Source: Cladocopium goreaui | Lineage: Eukaryota; Sar; Dinophyceae; Suessiales; Symbiodiniaceae | Assembly (NCBI GenBank): GCA_947184155.2 | Contig: CAMXCT020001626.1 | Location: 17,501-81,500 of the forward strand | Reading direction: 5' to 3' | DNA: 64,000 nucleotides | Part shown: in pieces, positions 1 to 12,924 of the stretch | Numbering within the stretch: position 1 is the first letter of the stretch | How the letters are laid out: every line of letters starts with the position of its first letter | Program-made: the position numbers and the translations under genes | The notes under the pieces: generated by a model | The model's database searches: none | What the model was told of the DNA's origin: nothing | What the model saw: only the letters and a program-made list of their open reading frames with translations

Positions 1-1250
1 GCTATGTCCTTTCCAGCCCTATGGTGGAACTCTCCCAGTCCTTTCAATGCATCTTGAAAGCCTCCTAGAAGTCAAACCGGGTTTCTATCTGCAGTGAAGT
101 TATGAGAAGTGTGGTTCCTGGATGTGACTCCTGGCTGATGTGTGCTCAAATCGCGTGGCCTTCGTATCGCCCGGATGTGGTTTGTGAACTCTTTGGCGGC
201 CAGGTGGGCCATGGCATTCGAACACCTGGAGATATCAAGTTGGTGATGTCTTGCCTTGAAGGAGCCGATTTTGTCTAGTTAGCCACGACATGTGGAAAAA
301 ATGTCCAAAATTGTTAATCAGAAATTTCACCCAGGATGCTTGTAAGGGTTCTGCTTGCAGATCCCGCTGTTTTTAGGACTCTGGTGAAGCCTGCGTAACG
401 CACGCGTGCTGCGTCTCGTGATTATTTAAGAGCGACCACGCGCAAGTGTCCACTCAACTTAATTGTCTGGAAGATATGCCAGATTGTAACTGTGTGACCC
501 AACTGTGAACACAACGAAATCGTGTTTTTAATTTTTGAACCTTTCTTGATTTGTGCATACCTCTTGGTGATTTGACATTTGGTTTTGCACTGTGAGAATC
601 TTTTTGAAAGGAGATCGAACTCATTTAATTTATTTCATGACGCTATGGTTTCTGTTTTTTTGGGGAACTTCAATTTTGAACCACATGTTTTCTGTGAGTG
701 TGATCTGATTTTATCATCTCCGGAAAATTTTTCATTTCAAGTTCCTCGATCTGAACCTGCGGTGATTTCGTTCAATTTTGAGTTGGATCGAAACCGAATG
801 CGTCCTTTGATATGAAACTATTGAGCCGTGAACATGTGGCTCACCTTGGACAACTTCCCCCGACTCGAGTCAAAGCACGAGATCGAAAAAGTTCGCCTTT
901 TGAATTCCACTCGACAGCCAGTTGTGATCAAGTGCATTTTATTTCATTTCATGCGGATTGCGATTTTTAATGTTTGCAAATTTTTCCTCAGCACGGCTTA
1001 TCGCTGAACAAGTTTGAGATGCACGTGCGTTTGAAGAGATCCAATGATTTCTTATTTTCGAATGCGAGGTTGAGCGAGTTTTAATTTTTCAACTTCCGTT
1101 CATGGACACTTGAATTGTTCTTTTATGTTTGGAGTGCCTTGCATTTGTGTTTTACGCTGCACGCGCAGAGTTTTAAAACTCCCAGGTTTTGAGACTTCAA
1201 TCAAGGCGTTGATTACCACATCGTTAAAACGCTCCAATACTTTTCTCATA
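1..1250. other. Non-coding, no feature seen
   Basis: T-rich sequence without a convincing ORF on either strand. It could be upstream of, or inside the first introns of, the IleRS gene. Confidence 0.4.
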
Positions 1251-1261
1251 CCATGTGTGTG

Positions 1262-1745
1262 AGGTTAATGTATGATAGTGTTGAGGATGATTATGTTGTT
1301 GATGATTGTGATGATGATGATGATGATGATGATGACGGGGATGGCAATGTTGCGGACGATGATGTTGAGGATGATGTGGGGCAGGAGGATTATGTTGAGG
1401 CAGATGAGGTGGAGGATGATGTTCAGCATTATGATGTTGAGGAGCATGAGGATGAGGATGATAATGAGGAAGGTGAATGGAACATGTTAATGTGGAGGAT
1501 GATGATGTTGAGAAGGAGGAAAATGATGATGTTGAGGATGATGATGATGATGGGGAGGATGATGAAAAGGGTGGCAATGTTGCGGAAGAGGAGGTGGAGG
1601 ATGATGATGTTGCGGGAGATGACGTGGAGGATGATGATGTTGAGGATGATGATGTAAGGCGGGAGGAAAATGATTATGTTGAGAAGGATGACGTTGAGGA
1701 GAAGGAAGATGATGATGTTGAGGGTGAGGATGTGGAGGAGGAGGA
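1262..1745. repeat. GAT-rich imperfect simple repeat
   Basis: Imperfect repeat of GAT/GAG triplets (GATGATGTTGAGGATGATG). It leaves several frames open on both strands, giving spurious Asp/Glu-, Met- or His-rich ORFs. Confidence 0.9.
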
Positions 1746-1754
1746 CCGATCCCA

Positions 1755-1935
1755 AGACCACGACCCACAGTGTGTAAAAGTTTGCACAGTCGAAATGCAC
1801 TTGGACATCGCACAACAGCCATTTTACGCGAAAAATTACACAAAATATGCCGCACCCCAGGACCACGACAACAATTTTGTGCAAACCTGCGCAGTCGAAA
1901 TGCATATGGACAAAACACAAAAACCCGTTTTTTGA
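1755..1935. repeat. Two-copy tandem repeat of about 93 bp
   Basis: Two units share CCACGAC, then GCAGTCGAAATGCA, then CATTTTACG/CCCGTTTTTTG-like tails; they directly follow the GAT repeat. Confidence 0.55.
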
Positions 1936-4738
1936 GAACTTACACGGAAAAACGCCGGAAACCAGATTGAAGACCCTGATCAAGCACCGGCCTTAACTCT
2001 TACCGTAAGACCCCTAATGTGAACACTTTTTTGGGGGAGAAAATGATCACAAGGGTTTTCGATCGTTTTGGTTTGCTTAGGGTCGTTTTATTGAAAACCT
2101 CCAATCATGTGGTTAATGCACCATTATCCACTGCAGAAACAACGCCATCTTCCGACTTTGCACGTTTGTTGCGGCAAACGAGTCAACAACTATATAGCAA
2201 CATTTTTTGTGTTCACCCTTCGAATGTTCCTCGCTGCCCTATCTTCAAAAACAAAATTTGTTGTTCGTTTTCTACACAAAAATGGGATTTACATTCTTAT
2301 GCGTTCTTATGTGCTCTCCGCCTTCCCACTTTGGCAGATAATTGTGCCAGTTCTTCAGATGACACAACATGTTTTTGATATGTAATCCAGAATGGATGCG
2401 TTGCATACCATGTTTGTGCTGCACTGATATATGTGTCTTTTGGTTTTTCGCGTGCCCAATGGCATTTGTGAGTTCAAACCGGCGAACCTTGCGAAATTGT
2501 TGTCAGTTTGATGGTATTTTGCGCATTGTCTCATTTTCAATTTTTGCCAGACAATTTTTTGTTTTTGCCGCTTTGAGTTGCTTGTGCCAGGGTGTCTGGG
2601 ATGCAAATATGATGGCTGCTGTGGCTTATGCATGGACCTTATTTTTTTTGGTGAACAGAACATCCGCTTTACAAAGTGGTTATTTGATCAGTTCCATGCT
2701 GAAATTGTTTTTGGGGCTAAATGAGGATGGGCCTGTGCCTCGATCAGTGATCTGCCCTCAGACACAAAATGTTGCAATTGAATTCATTCCGGAAAATGTT
2801 TCATCTGCATTTTTTGCAAACAGATACACATAGTCAAGACAATATGTGGATCACAATACGGGATAGATGGATGGATGGATGGATGGATCGATCGATCGAT
2901 CGATAGATAGATAGATAGATAAAAAAATACATATATATATATATATAAATAAATACATGGTGTACATATGTATATATATATATAATACACAATAGTCACA
3001 TTTTTTGGTTTCTCGTTTAAATTGGATGCGTGTTGTGGAACATACAAGGCGTCCTGCTGGAGGAGAAATTTTGTTGGATGCATGGGATTTCTTCGGTGTG
3101 AAACATTTGTTCATTCAGTTCCCATGATTTACAGGAATGTGTGTTTCTGTCGAATATTCATCATCCGATTTGCATTCCAATGTGGCATCATTGTTGTCGG
3201 CATGATTGATTTGTTTTTTCAGTTTATTGCTTAGAAACTGTAGCACTTTGTGCCAGGAACTGTTGAATTGCAAGGCAGAAATAGGCACTGAATACCCAAC
3301 GCATTAGCATTTGGGTGTCTGCAAAGGTTTGAAGAAACATGAAAAACCGTCTGTAATCACTTCACTTGTTGCAGGCAGCTTCAGCTGATTGTGCACAAAG
3401 GGCGGTTCTTTCCCAGGCCATGAGACCGAGATCTGGGACTTGTGGAGAAAGGCAAACGAGACCATTTCCTGAGGCAACGAAATGCTTTAGCAGCCGTGGC
3501 CAGCCCCAACTTTGGGAGCTGCTTCTGGGTGCGTGCCCCAGAGGTCTAAAGCCTTGAATTATGTTCTTGTGAGGAGAGACATGAGTTCACATTGAACGCA
3601 TAGCATCTGTGTTTTTTGTTGCGAACCTTGAAACGGTCACCATCAATGGAAGTAGTGTTATACCAGCAGTCACGTACCATCACATGAGGCCCCTGCCGGT
3701 GTAGGGTCGCAACCTTACTTTTTGCGCAAGTACGGAAGTAGTGTCATGCAACAATTGTTTGTGCCCATTTGTGACCCTTTCTGTTTGTCCCTTTGTCTGC
3801 TAAACGCACTTGAGCTGGCTTGTGATTTTGATGTGCGTAGGCAATCGTGAACAACACATGGAATGAATGTCTTTTACTCCTAGAACGGCTCAAAAGAGAG
3901 CCTGTGGACCAAATTTGTTTAACCCTCCTAGATAACCTCCTGGATAACAACTGGCAGGGCCGGTTGCAAGGCAGGTATGTACAACTCTGTGAGGCTTTTC
4001 ATCGGCCTTGCAAAGAAACATGGCAAATCCAGACGCCTTGTCAGCTCCCAAGGATTTGCAGATTCGACTATATTTGATGCGTTTCCAACAAGTGTGGCTG
4101 AATCAACTGCCTTAGTCTTCGGAGGTGCTATGCCGCGCGAAGGATGATGGCAATTCAGGTGCCTCCGTTGTGGATTGTCATTTTATGGCCTTGTTGCAAG
4201 GGTACGAGTGGCAGATTCGGACAGGAAGTGTACGCCCCAACAGTGACACACTTCTCAAGACTTTCAACAGTAGACTATAGTAGACTGGTCAGCAAAGGAG
4301 TCATATTGAACCATGTTCAGACACTGGGTCTTTCCTGAAAATGCTGAAACTTTGAATTGTGCGTTTGAGATTTGCGGAACAGGCGACGTTTACAAGGACA
4401 CTGTGTTCGATGCCAAGAATTTGGACAAAGAGACACATGGCTGAGCGCAGAATTTTTGGCTTGCGTGAGTTGAATCAGTTGAATCCAAGCATTCTTTGAG
4501 TTTGTTGAGGCTGCTTCCATCAACAAAATTCTCGCAGAGAGCCAATGCAAAGAAGCGAGAGTCAGGCACTTGAAAGTATCAGGATGCCTTGTTTGTCATG
4601 GGGTGTGGGATGTACTGCAAATGTTGTAAATGTTGTTGGCATGCAAAAATGATTTGTCAAATTTGTCAAAGTCTGACCAGTTGTATTGGTTCCCATTACA
4701 TTCCCATTCATTTGCTTCTCGTTGCCGGATCCTTTCAG
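1936..4738. other. Non-coding with a compound microsatellite at 2862-2990
   Basis: No ORF with recognisable protein features apart from the weak YKDTV-like candidate near 4390. At 2862-2990 there are runs of GGAT, GATC, GATA and TA units. Confidence 0.5.
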
Positions 4739-4800
4739 CCAACCTAAGGCCTGAACTCCAAGAGTTCTGGGATTCTGAAAAGATCTATGAGAGATTGCAG
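4739..4800 (+). CDS. IleRS exon 1 found (N-terminal region)
   Basis: Encodes RPELQEFWDSEKIYERL, the IleRS segment before the nucleotide-binding fold. Acceptor is TTTCAG, donor is GC at 4801, phase 0 out. A possible upstream exon near 4386-4410 reads YKDTVFDA, like the N-terminal YKDTL block of the family, but its joins do not resolve. Confidence 0.7.
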
Positions 4801-4915
4801 GCAGTTCTGGAGCAGTTCATGGTTGTTCTGGAGTTAACTTTGTGTTACTCTGACGCTCAGTGACAATGTGTTACAAGCTGCTTGCCTTCCCACCTTGCCG
4901 ACGAGGAAATGCCCA

Positions 4916-4978
4916 ATCTGAACGGCAGCTTTACATTGCACGATGGACCGCCTTATGCAAATGGCTCTTTGCACATGG
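4916..4978 (+). CDS. IleRS exon: HIGH-motif first half
   Basis: Reads HDGPPYANGSLHMG, the ATP-binding signature of class I synthetases. The GT donor at 4979 cuts the HIGH-type motif HMGH after the first base of the Gly codon. Confidence 0.9.
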
Positions 4979-5165
4979 GTGATGGCCTCATCGAGGGCGA
5001 GATTGAGACAGTGATCTCGTTGATTTTTGCGGTACAATCAAGTACGGTTGATGAATCTGCAGAGATCACAGGTGTCACATCTGAAAGTACATGATATGCG
5101 AGTTCTGAATCAGAACGAACCGCATCAACTCACCATCCTTGGAAGGACTCTAGATGTGACGCGAG

Positions 5166-5215
5166 GCCATGCCTTGAACAAGATCCTGAAAGACATCATC
5201 AACAAGTTCAAAGCT
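5166..5215 (+). CDS. IleRS exon: HIGH-motif second half
   Basis: Completes the Gly codon and reads HALNKILKDIINKFKA, the block directly after HIGH in IleRS. The GT donor at 5216 opens an intron of about 29.8 kb. Confidence 0.88.
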
Positions 5216-8200
5216 GTCCGGCACCTCAGGGCACCAGGGCTTGGCACATCCAGGTGGCATTCTCTGGCCTTGCAAACTGAGGGATGCTGAGGGATGTGCA
5301 AGTTGGATTCTCTGCATGGCACCGGAATTTAAGGGGGCTTCACAGCCGTCATGTTGAACGTTCACAGAAACTAAGATGGCGGCATGCTTTGCACCTTGCA
5401 CAACACCCTCTCTGACACGAGAGAAAGATCAAATGCACAAAGTAGTGTCCTCACCTGCACAAAGTAGGGTCCTCACGGAAACACCCAGCCACTTTGCAAA
5501 CCCGGGCCCATGGCAGAGCAAGACCCCGTCAGCATGCAGGCAGGCTTTGTTTGGACACCATTTAAACATATCTGAACCAGATCATTCGCATGTATTGATT
5601 AAATTGCTTGATTCAGTCAACATTGTTGGACACACGTATAAACTCGTTCAACAGGCAGCCGATTCCGACTTCGAGGCAAGCTCTGTAAAGTTGAGAGCCT
5701 CCTTATTGAGGTGCTTTCCACTGGCTGAGACCTCCTTATTGCAGGAGAGCCTTCAGAAGGCCCTCCAAGATCTCGCTCAGTGCCTGCGAAGCAGCCATGT
5801 AACTTGAACTGAACATGTCCGGGATCTGCTTCTGTTGTAGGTTGCATGCTTGTGATGCCAAAAGAAGCAGCTCCAACGGTAGTGTGAACTGGGCATGATT
5901 CCAACTGAGGAGAAGAGCATCAGCAAGCTGCAAATGTTGCGGGACAGCAGTTGGGCCCATTGTGAGCTCTTGACCAGCTGCACATACGTATTCCACGTAG
6001 CATTCTTCATGAAAAGCTATGAGAAAATGGCCGACTTGTTAGCTGCAAGGGAGTCCATAGCGTGACGTTTTTCTTGGTGCAGGAAACAGCGCAAGGTGGT
6101 CATGAAAATGCCTCAGAGGTGCACCAAAGTCTGAGGGGGAGAGAGCCAGTATCAGCTATTCGAGAATCATGTCATGGCTGCCTTCCTGCCTTCCATGTGA
6201 CCCATGTGACCCATTTGAATTGCCCAACGACCATGTGAAATTGAAATCGTGGAAGGTCCAGGCTGTGCAGCTACCGAATGCGGCAGAAGAGTGCACCGGA
6301 CATGTCTTTGTGTCACACTTCGCCACTGCTTCGGTTTCGGACGACTTTCCAGGGCCCGAGCAGCCAGGTCGCAGCGTACGACCCTGCACTTCGTTTCGGC
6401 TGGAGAGGGGTCCGAGCGCAGCGCACCTTGGCTGCACATGATCCGCTCATGAGCCCGTACAACAGCGTTCGTCATGCGTTCAGGCCGTCAGGCATCTAAT
6501 CACTGCATATTCGAACGAACTCTTTTGGCAAACTATCTTATCTTGTCCAGCGGAAATCAGCCCTTTTTTCAAACAAAAATCAACTGCTTTTTCTTGTTTT
6601 TTCTTTTTATTTTTGCAATTCCAAGGAATCACCACATCGTCCGAGTGAAGGTCATAGCCATAAGTTCAGTGTTCAAAGTGCAGGCCCAAGAGCAACAGAT
6701 TTGACAAAGATCCGAGGCTTCGTGTCACGGATGTCACGGGCATTTTTGAGCCGTGACATATCTGACTTGTCTATACTTGTCTCACATATTTGACATATCT
6801 TTACTCTGCATAGCTGGCATAGCTCTACATCTTGAGAATGACGAGGTTTTCGACCATTGCCGGACAAGGCCGACTTTCGGATACGCGAGGCTGGTCACCC
6901 AAAGCTCTTTTCTTCGGCTATTATCGGTGCTGCCACTAGTTTACAATGTGCAAATGAGGTCCTTCTTTGCACAAACAGTCCATGGCATTAGTTGGAGTTT
7001 GTTTCAAGTCCAAGTCTCTAAACGAAACACATCGGTCCCGATTCTGGCAGGACTGGTCGAGACAGGTTGCGATCGCTACCATTCATGAGCATCCACGAGA
7101 CATGTGCCCTGCATAATTTTCAGGATTGAAAACAGTCGCATGAATTCTGTTGAAACTCGTTGAAATCTTTTGAGAGCTGACCATGGACAGAAGCACCACA
7201 CATCCACTGCCTCACACTTTGGTCACTGGTCTGCGGCCAAGGCCAACAAACACTTCGAGACTCAGGCCTTGGATCAAGAATTCTTTCTAGCTCTCTCAAC
7301 TTGACATGGCTTGACATGATTGGACATGTGCACTGGGAAAGGTGGTTATGATATGTTATGATGTTGAAAAGCCAGGTATATGGATGGTGAGAGTGCTTCT
7401 CAGATGGCATTATCTCTCTTCAGTTCACGTGCCTGGTAAACTGGTATTTGAAGGTGACACAAGATCCTCTAAAAGGATTTCTCCAACAATGCGCCCCATG
7501 GGAAAGAACAACTAACTGTTAGTAACTAAGTGAAACATTCAATTTACATCCAGCCGTGTCTCATTCCCGCTTCGCACAAGGAAGAAGAACTTGCTTCTTG
7601 GCTTCAATGGTTCACCGCAATGCGTCCTTCAGAGCTTGGTCTTTGGCGAAGCAAACACCTTCCATGCCTGCCAGTGGCCTGTCTCTGTTTGTCTCTGATG
7701 GGGGGCCAGTGCCAAGGACTGCCTCTCAGCACGTCTGGCTCCGTTGATGATGACACCTCAATCCAGAGGTCGAATCGCATGGGACGTTCTGTCAGCGATT
7801 TTTATTGTGCCACGTCTGCATTTTCCGAAGAGCTCGTTCTATCCTGTTCTTTGCACAATTTTTCAGCTTTTTTAGTCGTCAAGGCTCCACTGAGCAGTGA
7901 AACATAGTGAAACCCTGTGAAGCATCCAAGGCTTGTGACGCTGTCCTAATACCTTTGCAACTGCTTCTTGATGAAGGCCGGCATCCACCTAATTCTCACG
8001 TTTCAACGTTGACCTGCCTGTCTCATTTGCACCAAGCCACGTTGGTTAAAACTGTCACAAGGAGAGGGCTGGGCGATCATCAATTGGATCCTGCGGGTTT
8101 TCTGGACGTCAGATCTCGGCATGAACTTCTTGATGCTTGTCAAAAGGATCCGTATACACACGGCCGGATCTTGTCAAAAGCTATTGGGGTTCTTACTTCA
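5216..8200. other. Intron sequence, no feature recognised
   Basis: Start of the 29.8-kb IleRS intron. Short ORFs on both strands lack motifs and overlap one another. Confidence 0.5.
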
Positions 8201-8259
8201 AGTATAAGAAGAGTTGCATATTGCTTGCTGGTGCCGCTGCAGGATGCCACTGCAAGGTG

Positions 8260-9125
8260 CTTGTCTTAGAGTGCTGTTTGCGCTCTGGATGCTGGTGCCG
8301 CTGCAGTGTGCCGCTGCAGTGTGCCGCTGCAGTGTGCCGCTGCAAGGCGCTGCTGTCAGAATGCTGTTTGCGCTTGGGAGTTTGGTTGCACGTGCCGCTG
8401 CTTTGCTGGTGCCTGCACGGTGCCACTGCACGGTGCCACTGCAGGATGCTGCTTTCAGGATGCCGCTGTCAAAGTGTTGTGCGCACTTTTGAGTTTGGGT
8501 GCTGGTGCTGCGGGGTGCTGCTGCAGGGTGCTGCTGCAGGGTGCTGCTGCAGGGTGCTGCTGTCAGCGCTCTGGGGCTTGGGTGCTGGTGCCGCTCGCTC
8601 CTGGGTACTGCTGCCGGGTACCGCTGCAGGGTGCCGCTGTGCTACAAGGTGCCGCCGTCAGAGTGCAGTTTGCGCTTTGGAGCTTGGCTGCTGGTGCCGC
8701 TGCAGGGTGCTGCTGCAGGGCAGCGCTTGCAGGGTGCCGCAAGGTACTGCTGTCGGATGTTTGCAGGGTGCCTGTGTTGGCGTTGTTTGCGCTTTGGGGC
8801 TTGGTTGTGCAGGGCGCCGCTGCAGGGGGTGCCGCTGCAGGGTGCCGCTGCAAGGTGCTGCTGTCAGAGTGCTGCTTTTGGGCTTGGTTGCTGGTGCCAC
8901 TGCTGGGCCCCCCTGCAGGGTGCTGCTGCCAAAGTGCTGCTGCCAAGGTGCTTTTTGCACTTTGGAGCTCAGTTTTGAACTTGCATTTAAACTGAAATCA
9001 TTATATAATTCAGCAAGATGAAAATTATGACATCTTGTTGTTGGCCCTGCAGCGCGCTCTTGGGTGCTGGTGCCGCTGCAGGGTGTTGCTGCAGGGTGCT
9101 GCTGCAGTGCTGGTGTCAGAGTGCT
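8260..9125. repeat. GC-rich CTGCAG minisatellite
   Basis: Degenerate copies of GGTGCCGCTGCAGGGTGCTG, interrupted near 8965-9050 by AT-rich sequence. Cys/Ala-rich ORFs here (up to 294 codons) are by-products of the repeat. Confidence 0.9.
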
Positions 9126-9906
9126 GTGCGCGATACAAAGAACATTTAAGTGCTGCCCACGAATCTGGGGTCTATGCTTTTTTGTGACTCTAGGCCCTAC
9201 AGATTAGTCCTCTGGGTCCTGCTTACGAAGAATTGATTGCTGCCAGAGTTCTTTACTTGTCACCAAACTGAAATAAGAGTGTTTGCCTGGCTTGCACTTT
9301 CTTCGAAACACTAAGGAGGGGCTTCGCACGCCCAGATGGGTCAGTGGAGATGTCTCCACGTCGAGCTTGCCCTGCCTGTCTTGCGCAGTTGTCATCAGAA
9401 GCTGAGAAACCAATCCTGGTCAAGTCTCCGTCCACTGAGGCTAGCGTGCAGTATTTGAAGACTTGGTTTGCCCTAGACTTCTCAATTGTGACTTGTCTTG
9501 AGATGTGAGTTGTGCCAGCCTCTTTGCCCCCCCAAGGTCTCGACAGTTTGTGGACAGATCAACTCTCTTACTGAACAAAACATGTTGGAGCGAGTCAATA
9601 TGTTGAAAACTGAGGTTTGCTTGGACTGGCTTGATCTCGTTGATCTTGAAAGTCCCATCCTTAACTTCTCTTTCTCTTCGCTCTGTGAAGGACTACTAAA
9701 CTGCAGAGTACCAGCAAAGCGTGTGCCAACTGGGTGGACAACATACATCGGCAAGAGTGACCAAGGTACAGACGCTGCAAGACTTGGGAAGTCTGTGAAG
9801 ATGATTCGTTTTCTCAAAGTTTCTCTACTGATTTTCATGGACAGGAGAGACTGCAGTCTGAACTAAAACGGTTGCTGTGAATGAGCCTTGACTTCAGGAA
9901 CAGAGT
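9126..9906. other. Intron sequence, no feature recognised
   Basis: Overlapping short ORFs on both strands at 9482-9866, none with family motifs. Confidence 0.4.
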
Positions 9907-10360
9907 GAATAGAGACTAATAGAGACTAATAGAGACTAATAGAGACTAATAGAGACTAATAGAGACTAAAAGGGACTAATAGAGACTAATAGAGACTAAA
10001 AGAGACTAATAGAGACTAATAGAGACTAAAAGGGACTAATAGAGACTAATAGAGACTAATAGAGACTAATAGAGACCAATAGAGACTAATAGAGACTAAA
10101 AGGGACTAATAGAGACTAATAGAGACTAATAGAGACCAATAGAGACTAAAAGGGACTAATAGAGACTAATAGAGACTAATAGAGACTAATAGAGACTAAT
10201 AGAGACTAAAAGGGACTAATAGAGACTAATAGAGACTAATAGAGACTAATAGAGACTAATAGAGACTAATAGAGACTAATAGAGACTAATAGAGACTAAT
10301 AGAGACTAATAGAGACTAATAGAGACTAATAGAGACTAAAAGAGACTAAAAGGGACTAAT
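9907..10360. repeat. 10-bp satellite (AGAGACTAAT), about 45 copies
   Basis: Nearly perfect head-to-tail array of AGAGACTAAT. Variant doublet AGAGACTAAAAGGGACTAAT recurs every 50-70 bp (9961, 10021, 10091, 10141, 10201), so a higher-order unit is visible. Confidence 0.97.
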
Positions 10361-11435
10361 CGAGATGAGAATTTGAAGCCATGACGCTGCTGAGGTTGCC
10401 AGGCTGATTCGATTGGTCAGGTTTTCTCGCATGACTGAACTCATCGGACACCTTGCGGCGTTCTTTCGCTCTGGGATGTTTCCAACAATCATGGGCATCT
10501 TCAAGATCATGACAGGCAGCTTGTCGCAGTGTAGACTATGTGACAATGTAGACTCGTAGACACCATCTCGGCTTCTTGAACCTGTGATCAGTCATGCTGA
10601 GCACGAAAATCAAGAAATGCGGAACTTGATGCCAAGGTATGATGATTTTTTGGCATTTGCTGGCCCCCTGTTTGCAAATATCATTGGGTTTACAGTATAC
10701 CGTGTACAATGGTGTTGGCATCTTGCACCATGTGCCCACCCACCATTGAGGCCTGTGTCTGGTATAGACTTGGAATTGCTCCTTGGCTTTTATTACTATA
10801 CTGAAATGTAACGTAGTGCAATGCAATGTATACATTCATATCCATTGCCATGGCTTCCTTCGATCCAGCGCTTGACTCATGACTGAGAACTTTCTGATCA
10901 ATCGAGGACAGTGAAACCGATGCGAATTGGATCGATCGCTTTGGCTATAGCGCAAAACCGATTGGACACCTCTACTTCATTTCGCTTCACTGGGCGCTCA
11001 CGCTTTTTATTGGAACCATGGAGGTTGCGTGGCTGAGAGCTTGCTGTTTAGTCTAGTGCTTTGTATGCTAAGGTTTTGTCTCAGACATGTAATGACTTGT
11101 GTGATTTGAAGACTTAATTTTTTAAGGTCACCCCGGTGAATTATGATGAGCGCGTCTTGACAGTCATTGCACTTTACTTCAGCTTCTTCCTCTCGGCTGC
11201 GGTGTTGTCCTCAGAGAAGTGCAAGTCGTGCAAGTCGTACGTCCAGGATGGTAACTTTGAGACAGCGGACCAGCGGACAGGTCTTTGTGTACATGTACAC
11301 AATGTACAAAGCCACATTCTATATGTCAATATATGTCAATGTATCTGTGTGTATATATATATATATATGTCACTTTTGTCACTTTGCGGTTGCTGCATGG
11401 GTCATGCTTGGGTCGTGCACTTTGGCAATCGTGCT
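10361..11435. other. Intron sequence with a short TA microsatellite
   Basis: No gene seen. A (TA)n run lies at 11350-11370. Confidence 0.45.
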
Positions 11436-11449
11436 TCACGAATGATAGT

Positions 11450-12330
11450 CCTTCTGTACAGTGGACTTAGATACAAAATCTGCACTATTTAATTCCTGTA
11501 AACACGACGGCAAACTCGTTCCAGCGGACAACGAACGTGAGTCTAAAAACCTCGTGAATGACAGGGCACGGGCTTCGTTCATGCTTGGCGGGTAGATTTT
11601 CGCGCACGATGTAGCAAATTCGCCCTTGTCGTTTCTCCCCTTAAGAGGGGGACTTTGTGGTTGCATCGACCACCATAGCCTTTTTGCCGAACCAAATCGC
11701 CAAATGGCCCTAGCGGTACTAGCAGCAAGGTGGTTGGCTTGCGAGCTAGGAGATCAAATATACACTGGTCAAACGCGCAGATTTGAAAGCAATGGTGCCT
11801 GGCAAGGGCACGGGCAGCATCCAACGTCCAAATGGAAGCTGGTCTCTGCTGCATCGCCCAGATCGGGAATGCTGGGTGCTCTAAAGCCACACAGCCCTAA
11901 CTCAGCTGCCAGAGTCAACAAATCAAGCAACAATTGGATAAGAGTTGTGCCAGTCTTTATCTGTTTCATACACGGCGTTTCAGGCCTGCCCGCTTCTCAT
12001 TCTCTCGACCCAGAAAGCCTTGGTTTTGCTGCAGGTGTGATCAGAGTTGGCCTTTGCCAGGCAGAGGTCTATGGATATGCAGAAAATCTGTGCATCGGTA
12101 ACTGCAGCTTGCATCTCGGTATGATGCTGCAAGTCACCATGCCTTCTAAAGCCGCTATAAAAATGTACAAAGACATAACACGTTATGTGTCGTCGGGCGG
12201 CCTCAGCAGCCAACCCGAATTGTTGATAAACTCTACGTTTTCCCTCCTTGCTCCCTCCACTGGATTGATACAGGAAAGGAAGGATTGTATCATCGCTACA
12301 TTCATTGTCAATGTCTTTTTGAAGGAATCC
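11450..12330 (-). pseudogene. LINE C-terminal methyltransferase-like tail, broken
   Basis: Pieces in two or three frames: FVHFYSGFRRHGDLQHHTE, CISIDLCLAKANSDH, FWVERMRSGQ, then EHPAFPIWAMQQRPASIW, FDQCIFDLLARKPTTLLL and SCAKIYPPSMNEARA. The pattern H-h-x-S/A-G-x-R-R-x-G-D then D-x-C/h then EHP resembles the SAM-binding and motif VI-like parts of C5 cytosine methyltransferases. The expected Pro-Cys loop is missing, apparently deleted near 11.97 kb. The assignment is inference. Confidence 0.45.
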
Positions 12331-12343
12331 ATCCAGTCCCTCC

Positions 12344-12880
12344 TCATTGCCAATCAGTGCCTCCAGCAGGCAATAAAGGCCCAGACACCCTGATTGGAGG
12401 TACAAAAGCCTTAGTGGGTAGCCAGCCTTTGGAGCGCAGCTCCTGGGCATATGCACTGTCAGCCTCCTGTGCACTTTCAACCACCTCATCTGCTGCCGGG
12501 GGAAAGCAGTCAACATAAGAGCTTCTACAATGGACGGAGGATCGGACATGTGCCAAGAGTCTGGGACGGGCAAAAAAAATCTTACCACACACCAAACATT
12601 CATCTCCAAACACAAATCGCTTCAACACAGTGCAATAGGCATGTTGATGCCGAGAGTCAACAGACAGGGCCTTCTTGGAATCAAAAATTGCTGTGCATTG
12701 TCCGCATTTCCATCTTCCAACCCTAACTGAACCATTCTCTGTCACCGTGGTGAGGAGTACTTCGACCCTGCTTTGAAGCCTCAGCGTCCCAAAGTTTAGC
12801 CTCAGCTCCTGCTTTCGTGAACTCAAGGCATGACGCAAGACATTGTTTAACCTTGCACGCCAAAGACTGATCAATTGCAA
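12344..12880 (-). CDS. LINE C2H2-type zinc-finger region
   Basis: Contains two finger-like units, CGQCTAIFDSKKALSVDSRHQHAY and CLVCGKIFFARPRLLAHV followed by RSSVH, in the order C-x2-C...H-x3-4-H. It follows the RT and continues into an Ala/Glu helical segment. Confidence 0.65.
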   Translation of the reverse strand: MQLISLWRARLNNVLRHALSSRKQELRLNFGTLRLQSRVEVLLTTVTENGSVRVGRWKCGQCTAIFDSKKALSVDSRHQHAYCTVLKRFVFGDECLVCGKIFFARPRLLAHVRSSVHCRSSYVDCFPPAADEVVESAQEADSAYAQELRSKGWLPTKAFVPPIRVSGPLLPAGGTDWQ

Positions 12881-12924
12881 CTACAGCAAGGCATTGCAAA
12901 GTATCCGTAGGATCTAAGCTAAGC

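Noticed and set aside
1253..1935. Asp/Glu-rich, His-rich and Met-rich ORFs on both strands
   Set aside because: All come from one GAT/GAG simple repeat that keeps several frames open; no unique protein sequence.
4365..4440. Upstream IleRS exon reading YKDTVFDAKNLDKE
   Set aside because: Only YKDTV matches the family, and no donor/acceptor pair keeps phase to 4739; mentioned as a candidate, not annotated.
8137..9021. 294-codon Cys/Ala-rich ORF
   Set aside because: Product of the CTGCAG minisatellite; parallel ORFs of similar length exist in other frames.
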